From assembly GCA_039182125.1 (NCBI GenBank), contig JBCDCH010000020.1, positions 1-61,643 of the forward strand: a stretch of DNA of 61,643 bases, given 5' to 3'. This DNA comes from Planctomycetota bacterium (GTDB lineage: Bacteria; Planctomycetota; Phycisphaerae; Tepidisphaerales; Tepidisphaeraceae). The translations under genes and the position numbers were made by a program. The notes under the pieces are model-generated. The model made no database searches, was not told the origin of the DNA, and saw only the letters and a program-made list of their open reading frames with translations. This document shows, one piece after another, positions 48,924-57,454 of the stretch (position 1 is the stretch's first letter; every line of letters starts with the position of its first letter).

Positions 48924-49961
48924 ATGAACGACCTACACGACAAAGTCGCGGGCGCCCTCGCCTTGTCGGCCCTCGGGGATGTCCTCGGTCTTCCCTGCGA
49001 GGCGGCGGGGCTGCGCGGAGAAGTGTCGCCATTGGTCGATTGGGAACTGTCCGTGGTCGATGGCTTTCGTGAGCCGGCGGCGAACTGTTGGAACATTTGG
49101 GCACCGCCCGAGGTCACTGCCGGCATGCGGGGCGTGGTCTCCGACGACACGGCCGTTCGTTTGGTGTTGATCGAGCCTTGGCTCGCGGACGCACATCGGC
49201 GTGGCGTGACACCGACCGAATCGGACTGGCGGATATGGCTGCGTGAACGCGCTCCCGAGTCGGTCGCATGGCGTGAAGCGACGGCGGCGGAGTCCGCGTG
49301 GCAATGGCTCGGGTTTTACGACACGGCCGCGGGGAACGGTGGTGGCTGCGACGACACGCCATGCTTCTACCGACCCGGCGTGCCGGTGTGTTTCGGGAAT
49401 TTCCTGTTTCTCGAACTCGGCCTGATCGACGCACCCGTGGCGAGTGTGCTCGACCAAGGCGCGGGCGTGGCGGTATCCGGGTTGCTGGGCCGAGCTGCGA
49501 GTGAGGCCGTTCGCGCACGATCGGTAGACCCAGGATTTGCCGCATGGTGGCCAAGCGATGCGTCGTTTGGCGAGCGGCACCGGTCGTTGTCCCCGGCCGA
49601 GTTCCTCGCCGTGGTCCGCGACGAAATCTACCACGGACCCGACGCGCCGACGCACGATCTCAAGCCGTTTGACCCGACGCTGCAACTACGCCAAATCTCG
49701 GCCTGCGTCGGATATGCCGGCGACGAGCCATTGCTGGCCATCCGGCTGCTCGCGAGTGGGGCGGGTGACACGGACACGCTGGCCGCGACGCTGGGGATGA
49801 TCCTGGGAGCTCGGCTCGGTCACGCGGCACTGCGCGGTGGTCCAGCCGGTGAGGCGTTGCGTTTGGTCGAGGCGAGCACCGAAACGCTCTTCGGCCGATC
49901 CACCGGCGACCGCGTCCGGGCCGTCCTGGGGCCGGCCGATTCCATCCGTTCATCCGGCTGA
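48924..49961 (+). CDS. ADP-ribosylglycohydrolase family protein (DraG-like)
   Basis: This 345 aa protein has the DraG fold: VAGALALSALGDVLGLP at the N-terminus, the first metal site in GVVSDDTAVRLVLIE, and the second in SGAGDTDTLAATLGMILGA. These Asp residues bind the two metals that cleave ADP-ribose from proteins or other targets. Residues 100-230 are less typical (Trp- and Cys-rich). It starts 8 bases after dapL behind a GAGG site, so the two may be read together, though the link is unexplained. No toxin or ADP-ribosyltransferase gene is adjacent. Confidence 0.85.
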   Translation: MNDLHDKVAGALALSALGDVLGLPCEAAGLRGEVSPLVDWELSVVDGFREPAANCWNIWAPPEVTAGMRGVVSDDTAVRLVLIEPWLADAHRRGVTPTESDWRIWLRERAPESVAWREATAAESAWQWLGFYDTAAGNGGGCDDTPCFYRPGVPVCFGNFLFLELGLIDAPVASVLDQGAGVAVSGLLGRAASEAVRARSVDPGFAAWWPSDASFGERHRSLSPAEFLAVVRDEIYHGPDAPTHDLKPFDPTLQLRQISACVGYAGDEPLLAIRLLASGAGDTDTLAATLGMILGARLGHAALRGGPAGEALRLVEASTETLFGRSTGDRVRAVLGPADSIRSSG

Positions 49962-50050
49962 AACGATGGACGCGACTTGCCACTATCCCGGCACGGGTCT
50001 ACGTTCTTCCTCCCAAATCTACGTCCACCCTCCCCTGAATCACACTCCCC

Positions 50051-51259
50051 ATGGCCGACCGCCCGTACCTGTTCACGTCCGAATCCGTATCCATGGGACA
50101 CCCCGATAAGGTGTCCGACCAGATCTCCGACGCCATCGTGGATGCGATCCTGCGGGAGGATTCCAACCCCGCCAATGCCCGCGTTGCCGTCGAGACGCTC
50201 GTGACCACGGGACAGGTCGTGCTTGCCGGCGAGGTGCGGACCGAGAGCTACATCGACGTGCAGGAACTGGCCCGCGAGACCATTCGCAAGATCGGCTACA
50301 CCGACCCGCGCATGCGGTTCGACGCCGACTCCTGCGGCGTCCTCTCGGCGATCCACGCTCAGTCCGAGGACATCGCCCGCGGCGTCGACTCCGCGGCGGA
50401 CAAGGTTGACGAAGACCTACAGGGTGCCGGCGACCAGGGCCTGATGTTCGGCTACGCATGCCGCGACACCGACGTGTTGATGCCGTTGCCGATCCACCTC
50501 TCGCACCTGATCGTCGCCAAACTCGCCGAACTTCGCGCGAGTGGCGAGATGAAATGGCTGCGTCCCGACAGCAAAAGCCAGGTCACCGTCGAGTACGAAG
50601 GCCGTACGCCCAAGCGGGTTCACACGGTCGTGGTCTCGACGCAGCACGACGAGTCGGTCCTCGATGGCGACACGATCAGCGATGCGGCCAAGGCCGAGGT
50701 CATCGAGAAGGCGATCAAGCCGTGCATCCCCGCCGGGTACATGACCGACGAGGTCATCTACCACATCAACCCGACGGGCAAGTTCGTCATCGGCGGTCCG
50801 CACGGCGATGCGGGACTGACCGGCCGGAAGATCATCGTCGATACCTACGGGGGTCGTGGTCGCCATGGCGGTGGGGCGTTTAGCGGCAAGGACCCGTCCA
50901 AGGTCGACCGCAGCGCCGCTTACATGGCCCGCTACGTCGCGAAGAACGTTGTCGAAGCCGGGCTCGCCGATGAGGTCGAGATCCAACTCGCCTACGCCAT
51001 CGGTGTCGCCAAGCCGGTGAGCGTCCACGTCGACACATTCGGCTCCGGCAAGCTGCCCGAGGACAAGATCAGCGACCTGATCCGCGAGCACTTCCGCCTG
51101 ACGCCCAACGGCATCATCAGCACGCTCGACCTACTGCGTCCGATCTACAGCCCCACGGCCCGCCACGGGCACTTCGGCCGCACGCCGGGTGAGGAAGGCG
51201 AGAACACGTTTACCTGGGAAAAGACGGACAAGGCCGAAGCACTTTCGAAAGCTTTGTAG
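50051..51259 (+). CDS. metK: S-adenosylmethionine synthetase
   Basis: This 402 aa enzyme makes SAM from methionine and ATP. Signatures are [32 protein letters not shown], and [20 protein letters not shown], the P-loop-like metal site. Length is a little above E. coli MetK (384). Upstream sequence (49962-50050) was searched by eye for a SAM riboswitch and none was seen. A clear terminator follows. Confidence 0.97.
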   Translation: MADRPYLFTSESVSMGHPDKVSDQISDAIVDAILREDSNPANARVAVETLVTTGQVVLAGEVRTESYIDVQELARETIRKIGYTDPRMRFDADSCGVLSAIHAQSEDIARGVDSAADKVDEDLQGAGDQGLMFGYACRDTDVLMPLPIHLSHLIVAKLAELRASGEMKWLRPDSKSQVTVEYEGRTPKRVHTVVVSTQHDESVLDGDTISDAAKAEVIEKAIKPCIPAGYMTDEVIYHINPTGKFVIGGPHGDAGLTGRKIIVDTYGGRGRHGGGAFSGKDPSKVDRSAAYMARYVAKNVVEAGLADEVEIQLAYAIGVAKPVSVHVDTFGSGKLPEDKISDLIREHFRLTPNGIISTLDLLRPIYSPTARHGHFGRTPGEEGENTFTWEKTDKAEALSKAL

Positions 51260-51283
51260 TTTTTCGCAAATCACGGAACAAAC

Positions 51284-51317
51284 AAGGACGGACGAGCGAT
51301 TTCGCTCGTTCGTCCTT
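51284..51317 (+). terminator. Terminator hairpin after metK
   Basis: A 15-base stem with one G-T pair (51284-51298 with 51303-51317) and a 4-base loop, followed by ATTCTT. It lies between metK and the convergent secreted protein gene. Confidence 0.75.
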
Positions 51318-51338
51318 ATTCTTGCATGGCTCGAGTTG

Positions 51339-52136
51339 TCACTCTGCGGCCGGTTGTGTGGCGGGTGCTTCACCAGCGTTGTCGACCTCGGTCTCCGATT
51401 CCGCCGCGCGGGCTTGCCGAATCATCGCCATCTCGTCCTTGAGCCGTTCGGCCAACTCGCCTTCCAGCACCTGCGCGCCCTCACCGAGTCGGGCGAACTC
51501 GGCATCGCCGGTCATCGGCAAACTCATCAGGCCGGCGTAGGTGATCACGACCTTTTCCGAATCGGTGTTCTCCGCCGCGACGGCGTTGAGCGAGTCAATC
51601 GCAGCCAGGCGGGCCGCTTCGTCTTCGGACTTGAGGTAGTCAACCTCGATGATGGTGGTCTTGGCAGCGAGTGCTTCCTCACCGTCTCCGGCGGCCGTGG
51701 CATCAAGATCGGCCCGGACGGCTTCGTCGCCATACAGCAACAGCAAAGCGTCCATCTGCGACGGGTCGACCTGACCAGCCACCATCGGGAATCCCAACGC
51801 CTCGATCATCAACGCTTTCATCTTGCGCGCCAGCGGAAGCACCTGCTCGGCATCCGCCTTGCGGGCGTCGGCATCGAAAACGCGCTCTGGGCCGCCGATG
51901 ACGTCACCCAGTTCGGTCGACGTGATCTGCAAGTCGGCCATGACCTCGGCCAGCGGACGTTGTTCGGCGGCCGCTGGTTCGGTCGTCGGGTTGGTGGCAG
52001 GACCGGTGCTCGGCTGTGTCGACGGGTTGGTTGTGGGCGCGGTGGTGGGAGTGTCGGCGAGCACGGCATGCCCGGCCAGCAACGCGGAAGATACGGCGGC
52101 CGCGATCGCGGCGGACATGATGGCTTGTTTGGTCAT
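51339..52136 (-). CDS. Secreted protein of unknown function with Thr/Pro-rich linker
   Basis: This 265 aa protein has a signal peptide (MTKQAIMSAAIAAAVSSALL), a low-complexity stretch of Thr, Pro and Asn (about 28-57), then an all-helical acidic domain of about 200 residues (PLAEVMADLQITSTELGDVI and KMKALMIEALGFPM). The tail is Ala/Thr/Pro-rich again. The body resembles the helical secreted proteins of planctomycetes that scan like a tetratricopeptide set, but no family was recognised. Its gene has a 175-base upstream space shared with the HNH gene end. The function is unknown. Confidence 0.7.
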   Translation of the reverse strand: MTKQAIMSAAIAAAVSSALLAGHAVLADTPTTAPTTNPSTQPSTGPATNPTTEPAAAEQRPLAEVMADLQITSTELGDVIGGPERVFDADARKADAEQVLPLARKMKALMIEALGFPMVAGQVDPSQMDALLLLYGDEAVRADLDATAAGDGEEALAAKTTIIEVDYLKSEDEAARLAAIDSLNAVAAENTDSEKVVITYAGLMSLPMTGDAEFARLGEGAQVLEGELAERLKDEMAMIRQARAAESETEVDNAGEAPATQPAAE

Positions 52137-52311
52137 CGAATGCTTTCAAATCAGAGTGCGACGTTCCGGCGTCGATCCGACGACGCCCGTGCATGTTCTA
52201 TTCGCATGGCGGACGATTGTCGCGATAGAAAAGCTGGCCGTGTTTTGAACGCGGTCAGCACTCCACGCGGAGTTTTGTATACACGTGTTGGGGCCAGTTG
52301 CGGCAGAAGGG

Positions 52312-52986
52312 CTACTTCAACTCAACGGTCCAATACGCTTCGTCGAGGAACTGCTTCCAAGACTTGTAACGGTGGTCGGCGAGGCGGATATTGATGACCG
52401 GCGAACGCTTCGGCTTGACCGGCTCGGTGATGAGCTTCATATGCGCCTGCTTCGGCGTGCGGCCGCCCTTGCGGACGTTGCAGTCGATGCAGCAGGTCAC
52501 GATGTTGTCCCACGTCGTCGGCCCGTCCTGGCTGCGCGGCACGACGTGGTCAAGCGACAACTCGCTCGTGGGGAACCGATCGCCGCAATACTGGCAACGG
52601 TTGTGGTCCCGGGCGAAGATGTTGCGGCGGTTGAACTTCACATCCTGCCGAGGAAGCTTGTCATAGGTGAGCAAGCGGATGATCCGCGGCACAGCGATGG
52701 GGTAACGCACCGTGTGGACGAAATCGAAACCGTCCGGCTCGAACTCGGCCTTGAGCTGCGAAAGCTCGGCCCAGCTGCCGAAGGTCATGTTCTCCCATTG
52801 CGCGACCTTGCCGCCCGAATCGGTCTCGATGTGGATGACTTCCGCGAGGTCCTTGGCCAGCAGGCAGAAGGCGCGGCGTACGTTCACCACGCGCAAGGCT
52901 TGGTAGAACTTGTTCAACACCAACACGTTGGCGTTGAGCGCGGGGCAGTCAGAAGTCGGCTGCGAAGCTGGAAAAACGACGGACAT
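52312..52986 (-). CDS. HNH endonuclease
   Basis: This 224 aa protein carries an HNH domain in its C-terminal half (about 125-185): the zinc Cys pair CQYCG, the catalytic LSLDHVVPRSQDGPT, the Asn in TWDNIVTCC and a second zinc pair CIDCN. The N-terminal half (VLVLNKFYQALRVVNVRRA) is the usual companion of this bacterial HNH subfamily found alone in many genomes. It could be a DNA-repair or restriction-type nuclease. No methylase, phage or defence gene is adjacent, so no defence role is claimed. Confidence 0.88.
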   Translation of the reverse strand: MSVVFPASQPTSDCPALNANVLVLNKFYQALRVVNVRRAFCLLAKDLAEVIHIETDSGGKVAQWENMTFGSWAELSQLKAEFEPDGFDFVHTVRYPIAVPRIIRLLTYDKLPRQDVKFNRRNIFARDHNRCQYCGDRFPTSELSLDHVVPRSQDGPTTWDNIVTCCIDCNVRKGGRTPKQAHMKLITEPVKPKRSPVINIRLADHRYKSWKQFLDEAYWTVELK

Positions 52987-53154
52987 GGCGATCTATCTGC
53001 GAAGTGTGTTGGCGAAATGGTAGTAGATTGTTCGCACCGGGCCACCGAAATCATCCGTGGGCAGGTTCGGTTCGGGTGAAAGTTTCGTAAGGAACGATCC
53101 GGATTTTGCGACTTCCGACGGTTCTCGGGTGTCTCGTACTATCCGGCGCAAACG

Positions 53155-53991
53155 ATGAGCTTACTCACCGCCATGATGATCTCGATGCTGGCATACGCCA
53201 TGCCGCCTGACGCTGCGCCCAAGGCGGAGGTGACATTGGTTGCCGATGCGGACGCTTTTGTCGCGGGTGAGCCGATGATCGTCGGGTTGCGTTTCGAGTT
53301 GCGGCCGACCTGGCACGTCTACTGGAAGAACCCCGGCGATGCTGGCCTGCCGCCGCGGGTGGAGTGGCATCTGCCCGAGGGGTTTACCGCCGGTGAGTTG
53401 CAGTTCCCCGTGCCCAAAACCTTCGAGAGTGCGGGCTCGCTCGGCTACGGGTACTCCAATGCGGTGACATTCCTCGCGACGATCACGCCGCCCAGTGAAC
53501 TGCCCGACGATCCGGTGACGATCGGTGCGACGGTGAAGTACTTGGTATGTGATCCGAACGTGTGTCTTCCCGAGCAAGCGGAGGCCACCGCGACACTGCG
53601 TACCGACGAGCCAACGGAGCGCAACCGCCTTGCCGACGCCAAGTCGAAGCTCCCGGAGGACGCGGGCTCGGCCGGCTTCTCGATCGACGGCAAACCTGGC
53701 AGCGGTGTGGCGGAGCTGAGCTGGGTCGACCGACAGCGCGGCGTCGCCAGCGAGATTGATGTCCAGATTTTGCCCGCCCCCGAGAACAATCTGCTGGTCA
53801 CTTCGATCGAGACCGGCGAACTCAAACGCAATCTGATGAACGGCGAGCACACGCTGCCGATCGTCGTGGTAGCCAGTAAGATCGGCCCGCTCTCGGGATC
53901 GTCGCTCGAAGTGCTGCTGGTCTGGACCGACGCCGATGGCGTGACGAAACACTACGAACTCGACCTTCCCTACCGTCTGATTCTGGAATAG
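53155..53991 (+). CDS. Secreted DsbD-alpha-like thiol-disulfide domain protein
   Basis: This 278 aa exported protein has a short signal peptide and the N-terminal fold of DsbD: PTWHVYWKNPGDAGLPPRVE, then GYGYSNAVTFLATITPP, and the redox Cys pair in YLVCDPNVCLPEQA. In DsbD this domain passes electrons to periplasmic targets, but the membrane and thioredoxin domains are missing here. A secreted redoxin follows after 38 bases and could be its partner. TACTAT ends 12 bases before the ATG, which suggests a leader of about five bases. Confidence 0.83.
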   Translation: MSLLTAMMISMLAYAMPPDAAPKAEVTLVADADAFVAGEPMIVGLRFELRPTWHVYWKNPGDAGLPPRVEWHLPEGFTAGELQFPVPKTFESAGSLGYGYSNAVTFLATITPPSELPDDPVTIGATVKYLVCDPNVCLPEQAEATATLRTDEPTERNRLADAKSKLPEDAGSAGFSIDGKPGSGVAELSWVDRQRGVASEIDVQILPAPENNLLVTSIETGELKRNLMNGEHTLPIVVVASKIGPLSGSSLEVLLVWTDADGVTKHYELDLPYRLILE

Positions 53992-54029
53992 ACTACCCAC
54001 ACGTAAACCCCTTACTTGGAGCACCATCC

Positions 54030-54758
54030 ATGCGAAATATCACGAAAATCGTCAGCGGCGTTGCCGCCCTTGCACTCGGTACCACCGTCGCTCTGGGCGT
54101 ACTCGCTGGCCCGGGAGACAAAGGCTACGCCCAACAAAAGGGCGCCGAGAAGTCCGGTGAAGCCTGTGCCGTCGCTGATTCCTGCAACTTCTGCAGCACC
54201 AGCTTGGTCATGGCTCACCCCGGTGGTCATGCCGAGACGGCGACATTGGGCGAGGTCGTTCCGGAGTTCGAGTTGATGGATCAGAGTGGCCAGCCTGTTT
54301 CGATCAACGACTTCGAAGGCAAGATCGTCGTCCTCGAATGGTTCAACGACCAGTGCCCGTTCGTCAAGAAGTTCTACGTCAACGGCGACATGAACAAGCT
54401 TGCCGACAAGTACGAAGAGCAGGGCGTGGTTTGGCTCGCGATCGACAGCAGCAACTTCAGCAATGTCGAGCAGAATGCCGAGATCGCCAAGGAGTGGAAC
54501 ATCGACCGGCCCATTCTCAATGATGCGTCGGGCGAGATCGGCAAGGCTTACAAGGCCAAGACCACCCCGCACATGTACGTCATCGCCGCCGATGGATCCC
54601 TCGCCTACATGGGCGCGATCGACAGCAAGCCCAGCACCGACCAGGGTGACATCGCGGGTGCCGAAAACTTCGTGGCCCGCGCGCTTGACGAGTTGCTCGC
54701 CGGCGAGTCGGTCAGCCTCCCGCAGACCAAGGCCTACGGTTGCTCGGTGAAGTACTAA
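54030..54758 (+). CDS. Secreted redoxin (AhpC/TSA-type) with displaced CxxC
   Basis: This 242 aa exported protein has a signal peptide (first about 25 residues). A Cys cluster follows (C46, C52 and C55 in SCNFC), then a thioredoxin fold (70-230). At the usual active site only one Cys remains (WFNDQCPFVKKFY, C109), while the CxxC lies in the N-terminal extension. GEIGKAYKAKTTPHMYV is the cis-Pro loop. The C-terminal YGCSVKY matches the cytosolic family member at 22810. A GGAG site precedes the ATG. It probably exchanges thiols with the DsbD-alpha protein upstream. Confidence 0.83.
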   Translation: MRNITKIVSGVAALALGTTVALGVLAGPGDKGYAQQKGAEKSGEACAVADSCNFCSTSLVMAHPGGHAETATLGEVVPEFELMDQSGQPVSINDFEGKIVVLEWFNDQCPFVKKFYVNGDMNKLADKYEEQGVVWLAIDSSNFSNVEQNAEIAKEWNIDRPILNDASGEIGKAYKAKTTPHMYVIAADGSLAYMGAIDSKPSTDQGDIAGAENFVARALDELLAGESVSLPQTKAYGCSVKY

Positions 54759-54777
54759 TCCGTTTACCAAGACCAAA

Positions 54778-54816
54778 CAACGAGGCGTTGGGACGCGATG
54801 TCCCGACGCCTCGTTG
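54778..54816 (+). terminator. Terminator hairpin after the redoxin gene
   Basis: A 17-base stem with one G-T pair (54778-54794 with 54800-54816) and a 5-base loop. It ends directly at the stop of the convergent HAD gene. Confidence 0.75.
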
Positions 54817-55731
54817 TCATTTGCGCCCGACCACCGCGAGCGTGAGTGTCAGGACTTGCACGAACACCGCGGTGATCAAAAGGTTCGCCCGACTGCCGCC
54901 ATCGTCGGTCAGCAGGTACGCGAAGATCAGCAACGCCAAGGCGAGGATCTGCGTAACACCTGCCAGCAGCAACGGCGCGGAGAACGCATCCTGGCTCGCG
55001 AGGCTTCGTGTTTGACAGCGAAGCTCGGCGAGGATGTCGTCGAGCTTCGACGTGTCCGGCGGGGGCGTTGCCGCAACAGCCGGTGTTTGATCCGGCGCTG
55101 GAACAGGCTCGGGGGCGACAATCTCGGCCGGCGTTGGTTCACGGACCTCTTCCGCGTGATCGGCGATGTAATCGACGGCTTCGGCAAGAGACGCCGCCAC
55201 GAAGTCGGCACCGCCGTCGCCACATTCGGCGTGGGGCGATGGTTCCACGTCGGGCAGTCGCAGGAGGATCGTCCGGCAACCGGCCGTCTGGCCCGCTTCC
55301 ACGTCCCGCGTCGCGTCGCCGATGATCCAACTGTTGGCAAGGTCCAGATCATGCTCTCGTGCCGCGAGCAGCAGCATGCCCGGCCTGGGCTTTCGCAGGT
55401 CGCTATCGACGCAGTACCGCCGCACCGACGCGACGGCCGGGTCCGGGTGGTACGGGCAAAAGTAATGTTCGTCGAAAATCGCCTCGCGATTGTCGTCGAG
55501 CAGCAGCTCGTCCATGCGTGCATTGACCGCGCGGACGTCGGCTTCGCTCATCATCGCACGGGCCACGCCGGACTGGTTGCTGACGGTGATCGTGGCGAAG
55601 CCGAGCCGACGCACGTCGGCCACCGCATCGGCCGCGCCGGGTAACAGCACGACTTCGCGGTGATTGCGGAGGTAGCCGCTGTTGCGGATGAGGGTGTTAT
55701 CGCGGTCAAAGAAAATCGCCGGCCGTGGCAT
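54817..55731 (-). CDS. HAD-IIIA phosphatase (HisB-N/GmhB-like) with membrane tail
   Basis: Residues 1-180 are a HAD phosphatase of the GmhB/HisB-N group: IFFDRDNTLIRNSGYL with nucleophile D9 and D11, TITVSNQSGVARAM, and DLRKPRPGMLLLAA then SWIIGDATRDVEAG. Of the zinc loop CxH...CxC only the first half (CPYHP) plus one Cys is left. GmhB removes the 7-phosphate of heptose bisphosphate. Residues 195-235 are Pro/Ala/Glu-rich, and 250-304 hold two membrane helices, which such enzymes normally lack. CACGAT lies 6 bases before the ATG on the minus strand. Confidence 0.83.
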   Translation of the reverse strand: MPRPAIFFDRDNTLIRNSGYLRNHREVVLLPGAADAVADVRRLGFATITVSNQSGVARAMMSEADVRAVNARMDELLLDDNREAIFDEHYFCPYHPDPAVASVRRYCVDSDLRKPRPGMLLLAAREHDLDLANSWIIGDATRDVEAGQTAGCRTILLRLPDVEPSPHAECGDGGADFVAASLAEAVDYIADHAEEVREPTPAEIVAPEPVPAPDQTPAVAATPPPDTSKLDDILAELRCQTRSLASQDAFSAPLLLAGVTQILALALLIFAYLLTDDGGSRANLLITAVFVQVLTLTLAVVGRK

Positions 55732-55827
55732 GGGGGCATCGTGACGAACCGCGGCGGGCGGGGCAAATCCGCGTGCCGCTCAACGTCGCCGATGAAACAT
55801 TCAGCAGGCTGCGGCATCATCCGTGGT

Positions 55828-56721
55828 GTGCGTGAGAAACTCGCCATCGCCCTCGTGGCCTTGATGCTCCTGCTCGCGGTGCTGCCGTACTTCGGCACGT
55901 GGGCGTGGTGGCTCGACATGCTGAATCATTTTCGCTTGCAACTGGCGGTGGTGTCGCTGGTCGTGGCGGTGATCGTGTTGGCGGTCGTGCGAAAGCGCTG
56001 GGCGTCGGTCGGGTTGCTTGCGGTCGCGGCACATGCTGCACCGGTCGGGTGGACGGCGTTTCAGCCTGACGGGCCGGGTAGTGGGGCGTCGTTCGCTCAT
56101 GCCAACGTTGGCGGATGTGATCCGGCGGCAGTACGGGCATGGGTCTCCGATCTCGACGCGGCTGCGGTGTTTCTTCTAGAAGTCCGGCCCGAGGACGAAC
56201 TGGCACGGACGCCGCCGGAAGGTTGGCGGTTCTTGCTGCAGCGGCCGAGCGATGACACGCGTGGTTTGATCGTGCTGGTGCCGAAGTGGTCGGTGATCAA
56301 CAAGGCGCACGTCGAGTCATTCAGCGTGCCCGGCACAATCCGTGACATGGCCGTGGTCGATCTCGGTGGGGTGGAGGTGATGCAAGCTCATCTGGCCCGT
56401 CCCGGCACTGCGTGTGGTTTCGCCGAGCAGGTCGCGATGTCGGAGGCGATAGCCGATTGGGTTGTGTCGCGATCGGAGTGGACGGACGTGCTTGTGGTCG
56501 GTGATTTCAACGCTGCGCCATGGTCGGCGGCCGTTAAACCACTACGTGATGCAGGGCTTTCGCCGGCTCGCGGCGGATTGTCCGGCACCTGGCCCGCACA
56601 GTTGCCGCCGGGGCTGCGCGTGCCGATCGATCACGCGTTTTCAAATCGACGCTGCAAAGTAACGGTCGGCCCCGATCTCGGTGGAGATCATCGCCCGATT
56701 GTCGTTCGTATGACCGAGTGA
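55828..56721 (+). CDS. Membrane-anchored EEP-fold protein (YafD-like)
   Basis: This 297 aa protein has three N-terminal hydrophobic segments (LAIALVALMLLLAVLPYFG and the two that follow), then an EEP domain outside the membrane: FAHANVGG at the first strand, VFLLEVRPEDEL with the Glu, VLVVGDFNAAPWSAAV, PIDHAFSN and GGDHRPIVV. It could cleave nucleic acid or phospholipid. The GTG at 55828 is preferred because CATCAT ends 7 bases before it; an ATG at 55792 is the alternative. The secreted EEP protein at 15898 is a different branch. Confidence 0.83.
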   Translation: MREKLAIALVALMLLLAVLPYFGTWAWWLDMLNHFRLQLAVVSLVVAVIVLAVVRKRWASVGLLAVAAHAAPVGWTAFQPDGPGSGASFAHANVGGCDPAAVRAWVSDLDAAAVFLLEVRPEDELARTPPEGWRFLLQRPSDDTRGLIVLVPKWSVINKAHVESFSVPGTIRDMAVVDLGGVEVMQAHLARPGTACGFAEQVAMSEAIADWVVSRSEWTDVLVVGDFNAAPWSAAVKPLRDAGLSPARGGLSGTWPAQLPPGLRVPIDHAFSNRRCKVTVGPDLGGDHRPIVVRMTE

Positions 56722-56991
56722 CTAAGAGCAGCCCGCGATCGTCGCCGCTCGGCCGATGACGGCTTTGGTCAACCCGTGCGCGACCTCCGGCGTCAGCTCC
56801 TTGCCGCCGTCTTCCCAGAACTCTTCGGGAATCACCGCCTTGGCGATCCGCAGCAGCTCTTCGCGCACGGTTTCCTCACGCTTGGCGAGTTGCTCGTTGT
56901 CGTCGCGGTCGAGGGGGTCGGCGACGTCGTAGGCGAGCATCAGCGTGCTGACCTGCCAGTCGTAGAGCGAGTGGGCGGATTCATCGGCCAT
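56722..56991 (-). CDS. Small acidic protein of unknown function
   Basis: This 89 aa soluble protein is helical and acidic, with no Cys pair except a final Cys. It contains SLYDWQVSTLMLAYDVADPL and REELLRIAKAVIPEEFW. The ATG overlaps the end of trmL by 11 bases. No family was recognised. Confidence 0.6.
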   Translation of the reverse strand: MADESAHSLYDWQVSTLMLAYDVADPLDRDDNEQLAKREETVREELLRIAKAVIPEEFWEDGGKELTPEVAHGLTKAVIGRAATIAGCS

Positions 56992-57454
56992 GGCTGTCGC
57001 AGTGTACGCGGTGAATGGCGTGGTAGAGGGCCGCCGCCGCCGCGCTGGCGAGGTTGAGGCAGCGTTCGCCCGGCATCTGCGGCAGTCGGACGGTCCGCTG
57101 CTCACGCATAACTCCCAGCGGAAAGCCACGCGTCTCGCTGCCGAAAACCAACGTGTCGCCGGCGGCGATGGGCGCTTCCCAGAGTGACGTTTCACCCTCC
57201 GAATCGAACCACCATGTCGTCCCGGCGGTCGTCATGAATGTGTCGAGATCGTCGTGCATGGTCAGCTTCAGCCGTGGCCAGTAGTCGAGGCCGGCCCGTT
57301 TGAGTCGCGTGTCGTCGAGGACGAATCCCATGGGCCTGACGATGTTCAACGCCGTACCGGTCGCGACGCAGGTGCGGCCGATGTTGCCGACGTTCTGCGG
57401 GATTTGTGGATGTACCAACGCGAGTTTCAGGCCATGGTCGGGCAAGTCATTCAT
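56981..57454 (-). CDS. trmL: tRNA (cytidine/uridine-2'-O-)-methyltransferase TrmL (SPOUT)
   Basis: This 157 aa SPOUT enzyme methylates the ribose of the wobble base 34 in some leucine tRNAs. It matches TrmL in length and in the knot motifs: LALVHPQIPQNVGNIGRTCV, LNIVRPMGFVLDD, TLVFGSETRGFP, and MPGERCLNLASAAAAALYHA. The usual LSLNVSN-type Asn-Ser pair is replaced by NLAS. The ATG at 57454 overlaps the phosphatase gene by 8 bases, so the two are coupled. Longer frames upstream belong to the phosphatase. Confidence 0.9.
   Translation of the reverse strand: MNDLPDHGLKLALVHPQIPQNVGNIGRTCVATGTALNIVRPMGFVLDDTRLKRAGLDYWPRLKLTMHDDLDTFMTTAGTTWWFDSEGETSLWEAPIAAGDTLVFGSETRGFPLGVMREQRTVRLPQMPGERCLNLASAAAAALYHAIHRVHCDSHGR

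Noticed and set aside
49962-50050. SAM riboswitch before metK
   Set aside because: Only 89 bases are available and no riboswitch-like stems or conserved core could be seen.
51189-52394. 401-codon plus-strand frame after metK
   Set aside because: It crosses the metK terminator and is antisense to a secreted protein with a good signal peptide.
48924-52986. Defence island (HNH nuclease plus ADP-ribosylglycohydrolase)
   Set aside because: The genes are separated by metK and an unrelated gene; no methylase, toxin or phage gene is near.
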